Below, piece after piece: positions 31,075-44,461 of a DNA stretch of 64,000 bases (positions within the stretch are counted from its first letter, which is position 1; every line of letters starts with the position of its first letter). A program made the position numbers and the translations under genes. This stretch comes from Alisma plantago-aquatica (lineage: Eukaryota; Streptophyta; Magnoliopsida; Alismatales; Alismataceae): NCBI GenBank assembly GCA_963693085.1, contig OY856411.1:117639267-117703266 (forward strand). Reading direction: 5' to 3'. The notes below the pieces were generated by a model. It saw only the letters and a list, made by a program, of their open reading frames with translations, had not been told where the DNA came from and did no database searches.

Positions 31075-32950
31075 GTAATTGCAAATGGATTGACTTGAGC
31101 TATTGAATTGCAAATTGACTTCTCAATCCACATGAAAGAAGAAAGGTGAGATGTGTAGAGGGTGACAACAAGTGGAAAAGGAAATGGTAAGTACAAAAGT
31201 AATGGTTTTATTGCTAGTAACCATTTCTAACTTGTTTTGTCAAGTTAGTGTGCACTATACATATGGTTTTTGAGTCAAAAGTGGCATTTTGTGTTTCTTT
31301 TCACACTCTTGCTCAAAAACTGTTTCTAATGCTTCTATAGTGCATTACTAACTTGCTTAGACATGTTTGGATATGGTTTGTATTTTTAGCATGCCTTTAA
31401 ATATGATTTTATGAAATATATGTGCTTTTTTGACAGCTGATCTGTCGGTCGAGTTTGCCCTATTGAAACTCGACCGATAGGCACCAAGAGTGTTGCCAGC
31501 AGCTGTCATCGGTCGAGTTGACAATGCACAGAACTCGACCGATCACACTGTGCACAGAATATACAGTTGGCTTATTGGATGAGAATTTCCCTCTCAACTA
31601 GATTTTCTCAACCAATAGCCTTACTCTTTGGCACTCTCTTTTGGTATCTTTATATATGCATATTGCCATGTTTTAAAATTGCCTATCTTTCATACAACTC
31701 TATCTCTCTAATTTCTCTAAATTGGTATATCTATATCTTGCAGTTACTTGCTTTGAGTTGTTTTGTAGGTTTTGATGATGATCTCTTTGGATCTCTTGGT
31801 TGTGTCTAAAATCGCTTCCGTTGTGCTCTAACTTGCTACATCTTTCTAGGTGTATATCTTGTTTTGATACAACCTTGAGGTTCTTAGTGGTAATCATCTT
31901 CTGGTAATGATGCATATTTGTATGTGAGTTATATCCTTTCATGCTTCTAAAATTGCATATCTCTCTGTTTGTATATATCTCTACATCTACTCATAGCTTG
32001 CTCTTTAACTTGTGTATCTTTTGGTATCTCTTGCTATGATCTAGATCCTACTAGTAGTCCTAACTTGTGATATCATCTACTAGTAGTTCATATACATGTA
32101 GTTCTAACCCTGTTTACAATTGACATCTTTGCTCATCTATATGCTATGCTTATACATGCTCAAGCTTGTTCCTTAAATTGAATATCTACTATCTTGAGTT
32201 GCTTGCATAACATTGTGATGCATGGTACATAGATCTACATGATATGTGGGAATTGGAGTATTTATAGATTTTTATGCAGATTTTGCTCCAGTTTCAGTTT
32301 TTGGTGCAAGACTAGTGCTTTTCATGCAGAAACGACCTTCTGAGCAAGACTCATCACTTTACCATGAGCTCCAATGGTTTTTGGTCAAATTCCATCATCT
32401 TGAGGGTCAAAATTGTAATTTATTGTTTTTCTGCAGCACCTTATCTTGCATTTTTGGGTTGTTTAAGTATATGCTTTAACTTGTTTTTCTTTATATGCTT
32501 GGACAAGCCCCTATCTGTGCTCTTCTACTCTCCTCATATATATTTTGTGTTATCTCCTTTCTCTTTAACAAGTGATGTTTCTTTTTTTCTTCATAACCCC
32601 CACCTTTTTTAAATGAAAAAGGGGGAGAAAGGTAATGTCGTCTTTTAAAAAGAGGAAGAAGGCATGTCTTACATGAAGAGGAGAAGAATGTCCATGTAAA
32701 GGGGAGAAGGTAAAGGGGAGGAGACATATATGTGTAGACATATATGAGTAGAAGACATAGTTTCTATAAATGTTATGAAAGCTAACCATGCAGGAGAAAT
32801 AGCATCAATTGAGGGGGAGTATGAAAACTCCATGCGCATCAATTGAGGGGGAGCATATGAGCTTAGTCCTATTGAAACCCCTAGGTTTCTCCAAAGGTAT
32901 AAATTTACTTAAATGCTTTCAATACATTTATGGAATGATTTGTCATCTTC

Positions 32951-32964
32951 AAAAAGGGGGAGAA
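32951..32964 (+). other. Polypurine tract of element B2
   Basis: AAAAAGGGGGAGAA immediately before the 3' LTR; identical to the tract of element B at 15626-15639. Confidence 0.9.
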
Positions 32965-34569
32965 TGTTGACTCAAGGTCAATTAGGTCAATGTTGACTCA
33001 CGTCTAAATTGACTAAACCCGTGTTTTGATGATGACTAACCATTCCACATATTGGTGTCTAATGCTTCTACTTGAGTGATTTCAGATTAGGTATAGACAC
33101 ACTCCAATTGCCCTAACTTGCGCATCTCAAATTGGAGAAAAGACAAGTCAAAGTCATACAAGTGCACATTTTTGTAATATGATGTATATCCATTAGAATC
33201 ATGTTGTAAATCACTTGTAATGATTGTATGACTTGTAATTAAGCTTAGAAAAATATCACGAACTCTTAGATCGAATTTTAGAGCACTTTTAATGCAACTT
33301 TGAAAATCAATTACAGGCACTTGTTCGGTCGAGTTTCCCACCCTGAAACTCGACCGATCAACCTTGGTCAATTTTCTGAAGATTGCATCGGTCGAGTTGT
33401 GCACTCACAGAACTCGACCGATTGGGTAGTAGGCCAGTTCCAGTTGGAATGGTCGGTCGAGTTTCCTCAGAACAAACTCGATCGATCATTTCAATATCGG
33501 ACTGCCTGCTACTTGATCGGTCGAGTTACACATATAGAAACTCGACCGAATGCACTGTACAGAAAAGTGCAGAAAAGTGTATTTAGCCGTTGTGGAGTTG
33601 CAACAAGTGAAAATAGATCCGTTGCAAGCCACAAAATGGCTAGTTTTTGTTCACAAGTGTTCCCAAAGGCTAAGAGGCATCCCCAGCTATAAATAGGACC
33701 CCTTGGGCTTCATTCCAAGGTTGAGCATTCATTGCAAACTCTTTGTGAGGTTCCTATTCTATAGTTGATTGCTTCCTATAGCCTCCTCTCTCTCTCTAAG
33801 CTTAATCACTTGCTACATCCATTAGAGTGAGTAGGAAATCTGTAATAGAGCTAGTCCTATTTGTATATCTTGTGAGGCTCTCACTTCCACCACCTCCCCA
33901 TCTCTCATTTGCGATCTTGAAGATGAAGGTTCTCTCTCTTGTCCAAGAGAGGTGAAGAAGAACAAAGGAAGGAGTCCCTTGGTGAAGATCAAGGCAGAAG
34001 ACTTGGAGCTAGAGTGGGTAAGCCCTTGGAGAAGGCAAAAGACTCAAGCTCAAGTAGGTAAGACCTTGGTGGAAAGCTTCTCTGAGTGAAGGTGAAGTCA
34101 AAGGCGGAAGATCCAAGAAGAGTGGGTAATTCCTACAAGGCCGAAGACTTGTGCAAGAGTGGGTAAGTCCTTGGAGAAGGCCGAAGACTCTTGCAAAGTG
34201 GGTAAGTCCTTGGTAAGGTTGAAGACTCTTTGTATTGGATAGGTAAGTCCTTTGTTGGTCATGTATTGTAAGTCTTATAAGTGAATATAAGAGTGCAATT
34301 GTTGGAAGTCCTAGAGGCTGACCTCTCTAGGCAAGTGGACTGACACACTTCTAGTTTGAAGTGTGGAACCACTCTAAATAGCTTGTCTAATTGGTGCATG
34401 TTCAATCTCTCTTATCCTTTCTATGCATGATTTAGTTGCACTCAAATTGCCTATTTAGCAACCTTATCTTGTCATATATTTTGAAGGTTTAATGAGTTTT
34501 TTTTAAGTGCTTTCAGCTCTATTCACCCCCCCCCTCTAGAGCATATAATCACCCATCTAGGATCCAACA
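32965..34569 (+). repeat. Element B2 3' LTR
   Basis: 1605 bases, ~98% identical to 27477-29079 by eye. It contains the hairpin array (33324-33551), a TATA box (33688-33696) and the leader repeats. Confidence 0.95.
33324..33551 (+). promoter_or_regulatory. Four-hairpin array in U3 of element B2 (3' LTR)
   Basis: Same four hairpins as 27836-28062. The third now has GGTCGAG opposite CTCGATC, a change that still allows G-U pairing in RNA. The fourth left arm reads GATCGGTCGAGTT, a better match than in the 5' LTR. Confidence 0.75.
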
Positions 34570-34574
34570 ATTAG

Positions 34575-34920
34575 GATAGTAGCTTAGTAGAAATAAAGGA
34601 AGTATCATTTGATCATTGACGCTGACATAAAACAAGAAGTTGTATATTATTTGTGTAGGTTTCCGACTACGTTCTTCTACATCTTCAAAAAATTGACTGA
34701 ACTGGATGAATGTGGTGCGTAATTTTTTAAGCGTGTCTGAAGGCTGTCATCTTTGTGGAAACATCATTTTTAAGGTGGGTATAGGGGGGACTATTTTAAA
34801 GTAAATTAGATGGCCTTATAATTGTTCGGAGTTATTAAGGAACAAATAGGAAATCCTGGAAGAACGAAATGCACAGGTGGAAATGTGGGACTGACGATGA
34901 TGGCTTTTCTATTTTGGGAT
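34575..34920 (+). other. Interior of the Mutator-like element, right part
   Basis: AT-rich, no recognisable motif or ORF. Confidence 0.45.
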
Positions 34921-35044
34921 ATGAGTTACAATTTGACAGAAATGAAATATATAAAGGTTATTGATGATACATATGTAATTTTTGAAATGTTATGATAAAT
35001 TTGTGAAGAAGTGCAAACTTAGTGTCTTTTTGTGAAATTGACCC
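34921..35044 (-). repeat. Right terminal inverted repeat of the Mutator-like element
   Basis: Reverse complement aligns with 26729-26847 over about 120 bases with several small gaps. Ends ...TGAAATTGACCC, followed by the TATTAAATT duplication. Confidence 0.8.
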
Positions 35045-35053
35045 TATTAAATT

Positions 35054-37640
35054 TTACAAACTCTTTAGAACCCAAGGGAGTTATGAGAGAACTTTCCAAT
35101 GATAGATGTGTCCAGAAAAAGATCACAATCTAGGAGCTGGTAAGATTTTCCTCCACCCCGCTAGTCGGTCTATGAAGACTCTCAGATTTTGTGTGACTGC
35201 TTGGCCAAAATCAGAGGATTTGACTCGAAATAAGATACATGTAGGTCTTCTCATCCGACTTCTTCCCTTCTCTACCTCGTTTCATGGAATAACTTTAAGT
35301 ACTTAGGGTTTCTCTCTCTAACCCCCTCCCGAGTTTGGGGTTAAGAATAATAAGGATTAAGGAATCTTCCACCAAATAATGAAAAGTATGTAAGAAAAAT
35401 GTCATGGACATAAGTCTAAATGATGGAACTTAGACTAAGTTAGTTACATTCTTAGGCTGAATGGCCGGTGCTGTCGTGGCCTCAGACCATGTTGTAGGAA
35501 GATGGGGAGAGGGATAGCCTTTGAGGAAGAAGCCTCCAAGAAGAGGAACAGACAGGATGCATGACGATGTTCAACCCAAAACCTTAAGCGGTCGATAGAT
35601 AAAGAGAAGACAAGATGAGATGGATATCATAGTTGACCATGCATGCATGTATGTGGGTTAGACATGCATGCTTTACATAGAGATTTTGAGTACGCATGAG
35701 AAACATAGACTATGAGTGGTTGTTAGACCCCTAGTGCCTTGTGGTGACCTGACCTTGGGTGGGTCGTGCCTGTTAATGGTGAGGGATGGCTCCCTTATTG
35801 AGAAGGTTAGTGGTAACCATATAGGAACCCTAACGGGCATATATGAAGCAAGAAAGAGGCATGCACATACATAGAAGTGAGTGGCAGTAGGTTTTAGACA
35901 TAATCCAGAAGGGTTATGCCTGATATTTTATGAGATAGGCATGTAGAACTTTGGATGATCTTAGCTGAACATAAGTTTTGATAGTATGTTTCAACCAGGT
36001 AGGGATAGACGTGTATCCTTAAGAGCTTGACCCATCTTATGAGAGAGAACCACCAGTGGTAGGACCAGTTTTAGGGTTAGCACTGGAGAGAGGGTGAGAC
36101 CCCGATGAAGAAGATTGGAGACCTAGACTCCGAGATATAAGGAACCATGCAAAGGTTTGGTATGATATGGCATGTAATAGATGAGCCTGAGTAGATGTAT
36201 GGTTGCCTCATGTACGATCCTTAGAGGCTTGTTGTACCTCGAATTCCTTTAGAGGAACCTTACCCTAGAAAAGAGAAATATGCTTCTTGTACCGATGTGT
36301 TGACGATATGAAGTGACTATCTTTTAGGTGTAGGGAAGAGAGTTCCAAAAACCCTAAAGAGGCACGATATGATAACAAATTGTGAGGCCTTGCCCCCAAT
36401 TGGTTGTCCTAGTATATGACTCTAAGGGTTGTTCACGTGGAAGAGAAAGTATATGCCATATCTTGTATAGGTTTGGCTCATGTTTGAACATCTAAGCATG
36501 CAGTTAGACAACTGATGCATAAGAGGTGAACCTGGGGTTCCTGGACCAAAGAGGAGAAGCAGCAGTACCTGGTGCACATGATGCTCATGAGGCTGATTGA
36601 GTTCATAGGAATCAAGTATGTCACCCCCCTACTTGTATTAGAGTAAAAGGAAACCCCACTTGAACTGATATATATGTTTGATGAGCCACTTATACAAGTT
36701 GGTGACTTATGTATGTATGACATGGATCCAACCTTGAGGAATGATGAACAAGTATGATATACCAAGGAACTTAGAATGGTTTAATATGTTGTCTTCTTTC
36801 TAGCTATGTGCATAGGTATCCAGATGCGCTATAGATATACATGATGACACAGGCTTTGAATGCAAGGACGTTTAGTGACCTCTGCTACTATCAAGTGATA
36901 GTTCTCTCCCATCCTGGGAAGGGACCCTTCATGTTGGAGTAAGCACCAACTCTTGTTTAGGTTTGAGGTAACCTTAAGAGGTCACTTATATGATCTTGAT
37001 GAGATAAGCATAAGAGCACATAGTATGAGCATGAATATATAGACCCATGTGTGACCATCTCCCAGGGGCATGCATATATGTTGCCATGGGGTAGCCTGTA
37101 TGGGGCCAGACTGAGTTAGGTAGGTTGCCATGATTCCTATGAGGGATGCCAGGTTAACCGTGAGTTCCCAGAGAGAGGATGGAGATTCGGGTGAGGATTC
37201 AAGGATGAGATGTGCTTGAATATCAACAAAGGAACCATGAGATACAGTAGAATCCTAAGTTAGTACTAAGGTCAAGTAGGGATAAGACTAAGGGGAGTAG
37301 GAGTTGTCGATTCCTTGAATTGCACAAGACCATGGGGTCAGGAGGTAACAACTACCTTTGCCTGAGGCCCATGGGTTAGGAGGTTGGCCACCTTCATGAG
37401 TTCATGTGGCCTACGGGTAAATGTGAGAGGCACTCCCTATATGCATACAGGTAAGATCACCCCAAAAGTGTCGGCATCCTAGAGACCTTGAGGATATGAC
37501 TAAGGATTGAACATAAGAGAGATGATTCGACCCCAAAGGTGATTGGAAAAGTATTCCCATGGGCATAGACACACAGTTGAGATGTTCATGGTGTGGAGTG
37601 AGGATAAGTTTGTTTCAACTTAGACAATAAAGTGTAATGA
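35054..37640 (+). other. Element C internal region, degenerate
   Basis: Collinear and clearly similar to element D 40442-41263 plus 45054-46780. Gag, protease and RT would be expected here. No ORF above ~100 codons and no motif is visible in either copy. The shared lack of coding sequence suggests that the family was already defective when it spread. It ends with CAATG (37641-37645), the target duplication of element D. Confidence 0.6.
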
Positions 37641-37645
37641 CAATG

Positions 37646-40390
37646 TGTTACAACCCAAATTTTCAGGTTCTTTTGGTTGGAAATGCAATTTCCCCAATAA
37701 ATGTATGATTTTGTAATTTGTACGATTTAAGTAAATTGAGTGCTTTCCTTTGATAAATAGCCTTGTGTGTTTGATTTCATGGGCCTTGTTGGCTATTGGG
37801 TCCAATAACAAGAAAAAGGAAATAAAACGGAAAAGGGATCAATTAATAAAGGAATAACTAAGAAAAATCAAATAAAGCATTATTAAGAAGGAAAGTTGAT
37901 ATAAAGATGAAATATTAAGAAATATGTGGAAATATGGATAACAAAATCCCCAGGGATGATATTTCGAGTCCACATAGTTTCTAATGGTAAAAAGGGATCC
38001 AAATAAAGAATATAAAAGAATAGGAGAGAGAAAATGTGTAAATTATGCATAGATAAGTGATACCTTGTTCATAAAGAAAATTCACTTTCCCTTTTGTATA
38101 ATGACTCTAAAATTGGCATCTAAGTGGTTAACTTTGGAAAAGGCATCAATATGCCATGTAGCAGGATCAATATTGATTAATATGATTCAATGTCGTTAAG
38201 TAATGGATTATTTCACGACCAAGAAAGGAAACACGTAATCAGAGGTTCTCTATCTCACTATATCTCCTTCTCCTCATGGTATAGGGATCTCAACTCCTAG
38301 GTAGTTATATATAGGGTGCTGCTTTCACCCTCGAGACTCCGTTCTCAACACCTCCAGACTAGGAGGAGCCTGCCGCAAAACTTAGTCTTTGTGAGATACC
38401 ATCCATGTGGTTGGAAGAACGAGTGCAACCCCTGGAGCGACATGGAGCCACGGAAGGGAGTACGAAGGAGGAAGGATGCTCCCACGCCACCAGGAAGAGG
38501 CTCGATCATCATCTCCTAGCTCTAACCTTTACGCAACACCTGTAGGAGGTCTGCAAACTCGTTGCGGATCGTAGGCCTGGCACTCTTGAAACTGGTCATC
38601 TCAACCATGTGTCGAGGCCTTGTTAGGCGTGGTGGAGGGTGGCAGAGGTAGGGGGTTTGTTTCTGGTGACCTCTGGGCCTTGGGGAGGAGGAGATGACCC
38701 CGTGGTCAGCTTCGGTCGGCGGCAGCGTGAAAGTTCGCGGGGTAGAAGATGAGCAGGTGGATCTGGATGAAAATGCCCTCTGAGGCATGATGAAGCAGGT
38801 CATCATGCAAGGGGTAAAATTGACATTCTGTTATGTTTTAAGTCGACCCGGCTGTACAGAAGAAAACCCATGCGATGGCTAATGTGTCAGCCTCTCATTG
38901 GTCCAAGTAAGTAAATCTTGAAATATTCGTAGTTAATTATTGGTAACTCAAATGTATACATGTAATATATAAAAATTGAACAGAAGAACACAAGGAATCC
39001 AATAAAAATAGTTTTATAGCCTGAATCTGATCGTAGCTATAAAAGTGCTTTAAGTTAACCTTGATTATGCATTAAGCAATGATAAAACCCTTAGATGATT
39101 AGAGATCAAATCTAAGATGTTTAATGGGTTAATACAAGTACTAATAATCTGTAGGGTGATAATGAAAGATTCAAACCCGATCTAGATGAGAAATTGCATG
39201 TTTTAGGGTTTTAAACCAAGAATCCATGCTAATGCATGTAGAAACCCTAATTTAGGGTAAATGATGAGATTGATATGTTTAATTCGAAATATTTGGAAAT
39301 ATGTTGATCATTGTTGATCCTAAGCCTGTTAGGAGAGATAGGACAAGATAATTAGGGTTTATGAGTAGTTTTACTTATTTAAGGGTTTGTAGTGACAAAA
39401 GTGATAACAAAACCCTAATAGCAAGTGAAACCCTAAAAGAAAGTAGAAACCCTAGGAAGCAAGTTAGATTGAATAGATCTTGATAACATCAGTAGTGAAG
39501 GAAATTGTATGGTTATTTCAGGATCCTTGCTGTGTGAATTGCTTGATTGCCTGGATTTCATACTTGCTTGGAATATTACTATCTTGATTCGGCTGAACAA
39601 GTATGTGGTTATTTATGAATAATCGATCTAGTTTCATGAGGTTTTCTCTAATGTTTGATCAATTGGATGCAACCGAAACTATTGAGTGTTTATTTATGCA
39701 ATCCTATAAAATCACTATGATTATCACAATTAAGTATACATGTGCATTCTCGAACCTACATGCCACCCTGATGTATGATGCATGACCAAGCCCCAGAGGG
39801 AAGGTCTATTCAGTCAAGCCCCAGAGGGAAGACCATTGGGCACCGAGAGGTGACCTCAGGCACCAAGCTCAGGATGGAGAAGGTGGCCTTATGTCCCTTG
39901 CAAGGATAAAACCCTAAGAGAGGGTAATCCATGTTTTAGGGTAAAAGCGGTTGAGAATGTCACATTGAAAACGGAATTTGGATTGTTAATAACTTATTTG
40001 TGATAATTAGGTTGTTAGAAACTATTTGTGAAAATTTTGATTGTCCCCCACATACCGGTATAGAAATATACTGACCGACGTTTTGATTGTCGGTGTTTTA
40101 GGTACAATTATGGAAAAGGACAAACAGTAAACTGAAACATTGTGAATATATGAATAAGCAAGGAGGATTAGATAGATAGACTCCATCAACACGTAGAAGT
40201 CTAGAAATCCAAAATTTTTACAAGGTATGCAAGAAAGTTATTTTATTCCAGCTTTCCAGTATAGTTTTAGTAGAATTTAATAGTTATTTTTTATTAAATG
40301 TTAAACCATGGATCCTGAGTTATTTGGGATAACGTCTCTAACCTTCTAGTCTCCCTTAATTGGAGGATACCAGGAGGTCGGGTCATTACA
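37646..40390 (+). repeat. Element D 5' LTR
   Basis: 2745 bases, TG...CA. A TATA-like TATATATAGGG lies at ~38308. The GC-rich piece near 38400-38780 opens short frames on both strands with no known motif. Ends share sequence with the C LTR, including the ACCCTGATG...AAGCCCCAGAGGGAAGG block. Confidence 0.92.
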
Positions 40391-40392
40391 TT

Positions 40393-40405
40393 TGGTATCA
40401 GAGCC
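40393..40405 (+). other. Primer-binding site of element D (initiator Met-tRNA type)
   Basis: TGGTATCAGAGCC two bases after the LTR. Confidence 0.9.
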
Positions 40406-41263
40406 TTGGTTTCTCATTTCATCCTTAGTAATTATTAAATTTTACAAACTCTGTAGAACCAAGGGAGTTATTAGAGGATTTTCCAAAGATGGAGGTGTCT
40501 AGAAAAGGATCGCGATTCGGGGGATGGTAATATTTTACTCTGCCCCGCTAGTTGGTCATGAGGACTCCCGGATGCGGTGTGACTGCCTGGCCAATATCTG
40601 AGGTCTTGACTCGAAATAAGATATCTTTAGGACTCTCTCATCTATTTTGTCCCTTATCAACCCTAATTCAATTAAGGTTCTGAGGTTTAGGTTTTTTCTT
40701 TCTCTTCCTCACCCGCTTGAGGTCAGGGTAAGTATGATAAGGATTAAGGAATCCTCCACCAAATTAATGAAAAGCATGAAAGTAAGATGTCATGGACATA
40801 AGTTTAATAGTTTAAGCATAAACTAAAGATTAGTTACATGCTTAGGTTGCATGGCGTGAGTTGTCATGCCCTCAGGAGAGCACTGAGGTTAAACCTTCTT
40901 GTTAGGAGGATAAATAGAGCCTTGGAGGCAGAGGCCTCAAGGAAGAGGTAGAGACCTGGCACATCCTCTGAGGATGATGCTAACCCTAACCCTACGTGGA
41001 GCTTGAGGAAGAGATGACATGATGAGTAGTCAACCATGTACGTGGGTTGACATGCATATTGGTTTTGAGTACCAGTGAGAGCTTTGAGCTATGTGAGGTT
41101 GGTTGACCTAGTGCCTTTTGGCGACCCAACCTTGGAAGGGTCATGCATGTAAGGGTGAAGGATAGCTCCTTCATTGAAGAGGATAGTGGTGACCATATAG
41201 AAACCCTTATAGGCATATTTGGGCATAGAAGAACATGCACCTATGTAGAAGAGAACGTCAACA
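40406..41263 (+). other. Element D internal region before solo LTR E
   Basis: Homologous to 35054-35890 in element C; no gene visible. Contains the unoccupied target site of the Mutator-like element (40433-40441). Confidence 0.6.
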
Positions 41264-43413
41264 GTGCTTGTGGCAACACATCCCACTATCACACAGACAG
41301 CGAGGTGTTACACGAAAATGTGCGGAAATCACCATAACCACAGATTACCAAAAACACGGGTTAATTAAAACCGTTTGCGGAAAGATGATAAACTATGAAA
41401 CTATTACATTCCAGTCCTCATCCTGCAAGGAAACAAGTCATATATACATATACCAGATCTGATACGTGTCCACAGCTCAAAGGAACAGCTGTCTATTCAT
41501 CACATGAGTTCACCACCTGTTCATATACATAAAGGCCCATATCCGGCCAACTACATGATATACAAAACATCAGCAATCGTACATCGTGAAACAACGTCAA
41601 AACACTGCCAAGGACCTGAGAGTACAGGGATGGCTCTAGACTCTACTACAAAACATCCAAAATAGCAGCATATCCATCGCTTGCCTTCTACTGCTCGTCT
41701 AGCTGCTCGGCCGCAACACCACGACCACCACCACGTCTAGCTCGACCACCTGAAAACCAGCAGAGTGAGACAATTGAACATTGTCCCAGCGGGAGGCATA
41801 ACTCCCCGCCAAAACTAAAAAACATCAGATATATGTAAAGCAACTAAAAGTATAACCAGAGTAGTCTATATAAAGAAAAGCTATTCTTACCGACAAGCTT
41901 ACCAGCTGTACAAAATGCATATAACAAAATATCTCTCTATGGAACATGATTGACAAGGTAAGATATATTGCTACATAAAATGATTATCAAGATAAGATAT
42001 ATTGCCACATAACCTGGGGAATATAGAAGTAACTGCAAGATATAATAGATATATCTACACAAACAAGGCCTCAACCAATGTTTCGTGTTTGTCTTAAGCA
42101 GTAAATACTAAACGGCTGAATTACATATTCTTATGCCATGAGGAAGTGAACCGTACCGTTCAAATCCAACCGACGACTGCGAAACCCTGAGCTGGTGCCA
42201 TACAAGGTCAATGAAAGAGCCGGACTTCATGACCTTCCCCCTCGTAGTCAGTGTACGAGAACAACACAAGCAGGACCACAGTCTCATGCTCAAGTGGCCT
42301 CAGCCACGGGGTCATCTCCTCAGGGTACCCTTCCTCTAGCCCGCCTCGGTACAGGTCATGGCGCTAGTATATCTGAGCCACGAGCCTGATCACCGTGCTC
42401 TGAGCCATGAACGCATTCATGCTCTACATATCACATATCTGGAGCCATGGGCCTATTCACCATGCTCATCACATATCCGAGTCTACAACCGAAGTTGCAC
42501 TCTTACTGCCTCACTTTAGGCTAGGAGAAACCTCACATATTTAACAATATGCGCTCCGGGTTAACCCGCAGGAGAACCCGTTTCACCATCACCAAATCCT
42601 GACGATGATGGATCTATGGCCAGGGCAAACTACATGATATAATTCCACTATGATTATTTAGTATCTTTTAGATGGATTGCAAGATTCAACCAAGTTGTAT
42701 AACATGCAAGCTATAAAAGGAAGTAAACAACATAAACTCAATATTATGCTTTCACTATATTTTTCATCATGCTGATCCATCACAAGGATCCCACATCACA
42801 TGTTATCACTTGGCCTCTTGCCAATCATCCAGATCCATCTCAAGGATCATCACCTACCATGGGATCTCAATCCCTCATCACATAGTGCCACTGCCTCTCA
42901 AGGCTTATATCATCATCTTGGAACATTATTCATAATACACCTGTCATCTCATTATTCACATATAACCATTCATCATAGCCTTTCAATTGGCTATGCATTA
43001 CCTGCATGATTAGCATCATTCAATAATCAACATGAATAATCAGGGGACTTATATTATCAACACAAGGTAGCATTTAGGGTTAAGCATATTGTCAACATGA
43101 AATAGCATTAGTGATTGCATTCTTTCCTTAATCATGCTTCATCATATGTAAGGTACATTATCAAGAAAACCATAGTACATGCTCGTTATTGTTCTTAGCA
43201 TTAAAGAGATAATTAAGATGGTTACACACATATGCTTAGCCATGTTTAGATGACCAACTATCAAGCGTGCACAAACGTCACCATCGTTATAACAATCTGC
43301 TTTTCAAGATATGGGTAGCCCTCACTAAAATACTAGAGACCGTCACAAGAAATTCTCAAAACCCTCACTAAAGACCATACCGGGCAGGGCTCACTCTCAC
43401 CTAAAGCCATGCT

Positions 43414-43492
43414 GGCGTGCAGCCCTATCGGGCGTGCAGCCTGACGGGCATGCATCCTATCGGGCGTGCAGCCTATCGGGCATGCAGCGTGC
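43414..43492. repeat. 16-bp tandem repeat, five copies, in solo LTR E
   Basis: Unit close to GGGCGTGCAGCCTATC at 43414, 43430, 43446, 43462 and 43478 with one to four changes per copy. Related CGGGCGAGCA words follow to ~43630. Confidence 0.9.
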
Positions 43493-44454
43493 AACACTTA
43501 GAAGATAGCTCACCCGCTCACTGTGCCAGGCAATGCATGTCGGGCGAGCAGCACAAGCGACACACTGGGCGATACAAGGTGTCGTGCAAGGTTTGCCGGG
43601 CGAGCACCCTACCGGGAGAGCAGGGCTGATGCCGGGCACCTAAAGTCTTGCTCGCGCACCTGACACAGAACACAAAGCTAGAAACCTAAGCGTGTCGTGC
43701 AGGGGAAACTAGGTCAAGAGGGCTGTCGGGCAGCACCTTCCTAAGCACATATCGACCAAGGTACTTATCCAACAAGGGTTGTCTGCTACCTCTCACAAGA
43801 ACACCCGAAACCCTAGTGGGTCAAGAGAAGGCTCACCTCAATCAACTAAGAAAGAGGGGTCTTTCTCTTCTTCTATAACCAAATGGTCACAAGGATAAAC
43901 CCTAGAAAAGAGTCACCACTAACCGAGCTCACCTTCTAGCCCATGGTGAGAAGAGGGTCTTGCTCAAGCCACTAGGTCACAAGCTCACCTCAATCGACTA
44001 GGAAGGAGGGGTGTTGCTCATGGCACTAGGACCCAAACTCACTCTTCAAGACCAAAGGGGAGAAAGGAGTGTTGCTCACCTACAAACCCTAAATCACAAG
44101 GATCGGCCAACATGCAAGCTAAACAAGAACCAAACTACTGACGTGCATATAAGCAATATTATGAACAAAGCAACATATATGGAAAGAGGGTAGTGTAGTT
44201 AGGGTTAGAAGTTATGCAACCCGCCTTAAGCTCCAAGCTCCAAGGAAGAAGAAGAACTCCAAGCTTTAAGGGATGTCGACCACCACTTGCTCCTCCAAGG
44301 TGTGTCGACCACCAAGCTTGCTCCTTCAAAGGGCAAATCGGCCATCACTCTCTTCTTCAAGGGGATATCGGACACCACTAGTAAGGAAAAGGGGGGTGTG
44401 TTGTGCACAAGATGGAGAGGAACCAAAGGGACCTTAAGCTAAGGAAGGAACCGC

Positions 44455-44461
44455 CTATATA
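44455..44461 (-). promoter_or_regulatory. Putative TATA box of solo LTR E
   Basis: TATATAG on the minus strand in CTATATAGGCGGTTCC, about 590 bases from the U3 end. Confidence 0.45.

Larger units (their letters stand above)
31045..32964 (+). other. Element B2 region between gag and 3' LTR: pol lost
   Basis: Only a scrap of protease-like sequence is suggested near 31085-31190 (GGATTGAC and GGTGACAACAAGTGGAAAAGG, compare 9769-9790). Two hairpins of the LTR type lie at 31445-31478 and 31508-31543. The rest is T-rich and non-coding. GGGGGAG tracts occur at 32621-32627, ~32813, ~32848 and 32955-32961. The first pairs with CCCCCACCTTTTTT at 32597-32610. Confidence 0.75.
27477..34569 (+). mobile_element. 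Element B2: gag-only copia retrotransposon (TR-GAG type)
   Basis: LTRs 27477-29079 and 32965-34569 (TGTTGACTC...GATCCAACA) are flanked by perfect ATTAG duplications (27472-27476 and 34570-34574). Primer-binding site, gag and polypurine tract are present. Between the gag stop (31044) and the 3' LTR only 1.9 kb remain, with no integrase, RT or RNase H. LTR, gag and non-coding motifs are homologous to element B, so this is a pol-deleted relative. Non-autonomous elements of this build are known in plants as TR-GAGs. The LTRs differ at about 2% of positions by eye: the youngest LTR insertion in the window that can be dated this way. Confidence 0.93.
26729..35044. mobile_element. Mutator-like element (~1.2 kb before being split by B2)
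   Basis: Element D shows the empty site: TAATTATTAAATTTTACAA at 40430-40448. In element C the same sequence is opened and TATTAAATT is duplicated (26720-26728 and 35045-35053), a 9-bp duplication typical of Mutator-like elements. The ends are long imperfect inverted repeats (26729-26847 and 34921-35044). No transposase motif is visible, so it looks non-autonomous. B2 was inserted into it later. Confidence 0.82.

Noticed and set aside
38316..38806. Short frames in the GC-rich part of the D LTR (and 49515-49974) as host gene fragments
   Set aside because: The same segment is in both LTRs, frames differ between copies and carry no known motif; a captured fragment cannot be excluded but is not supported.
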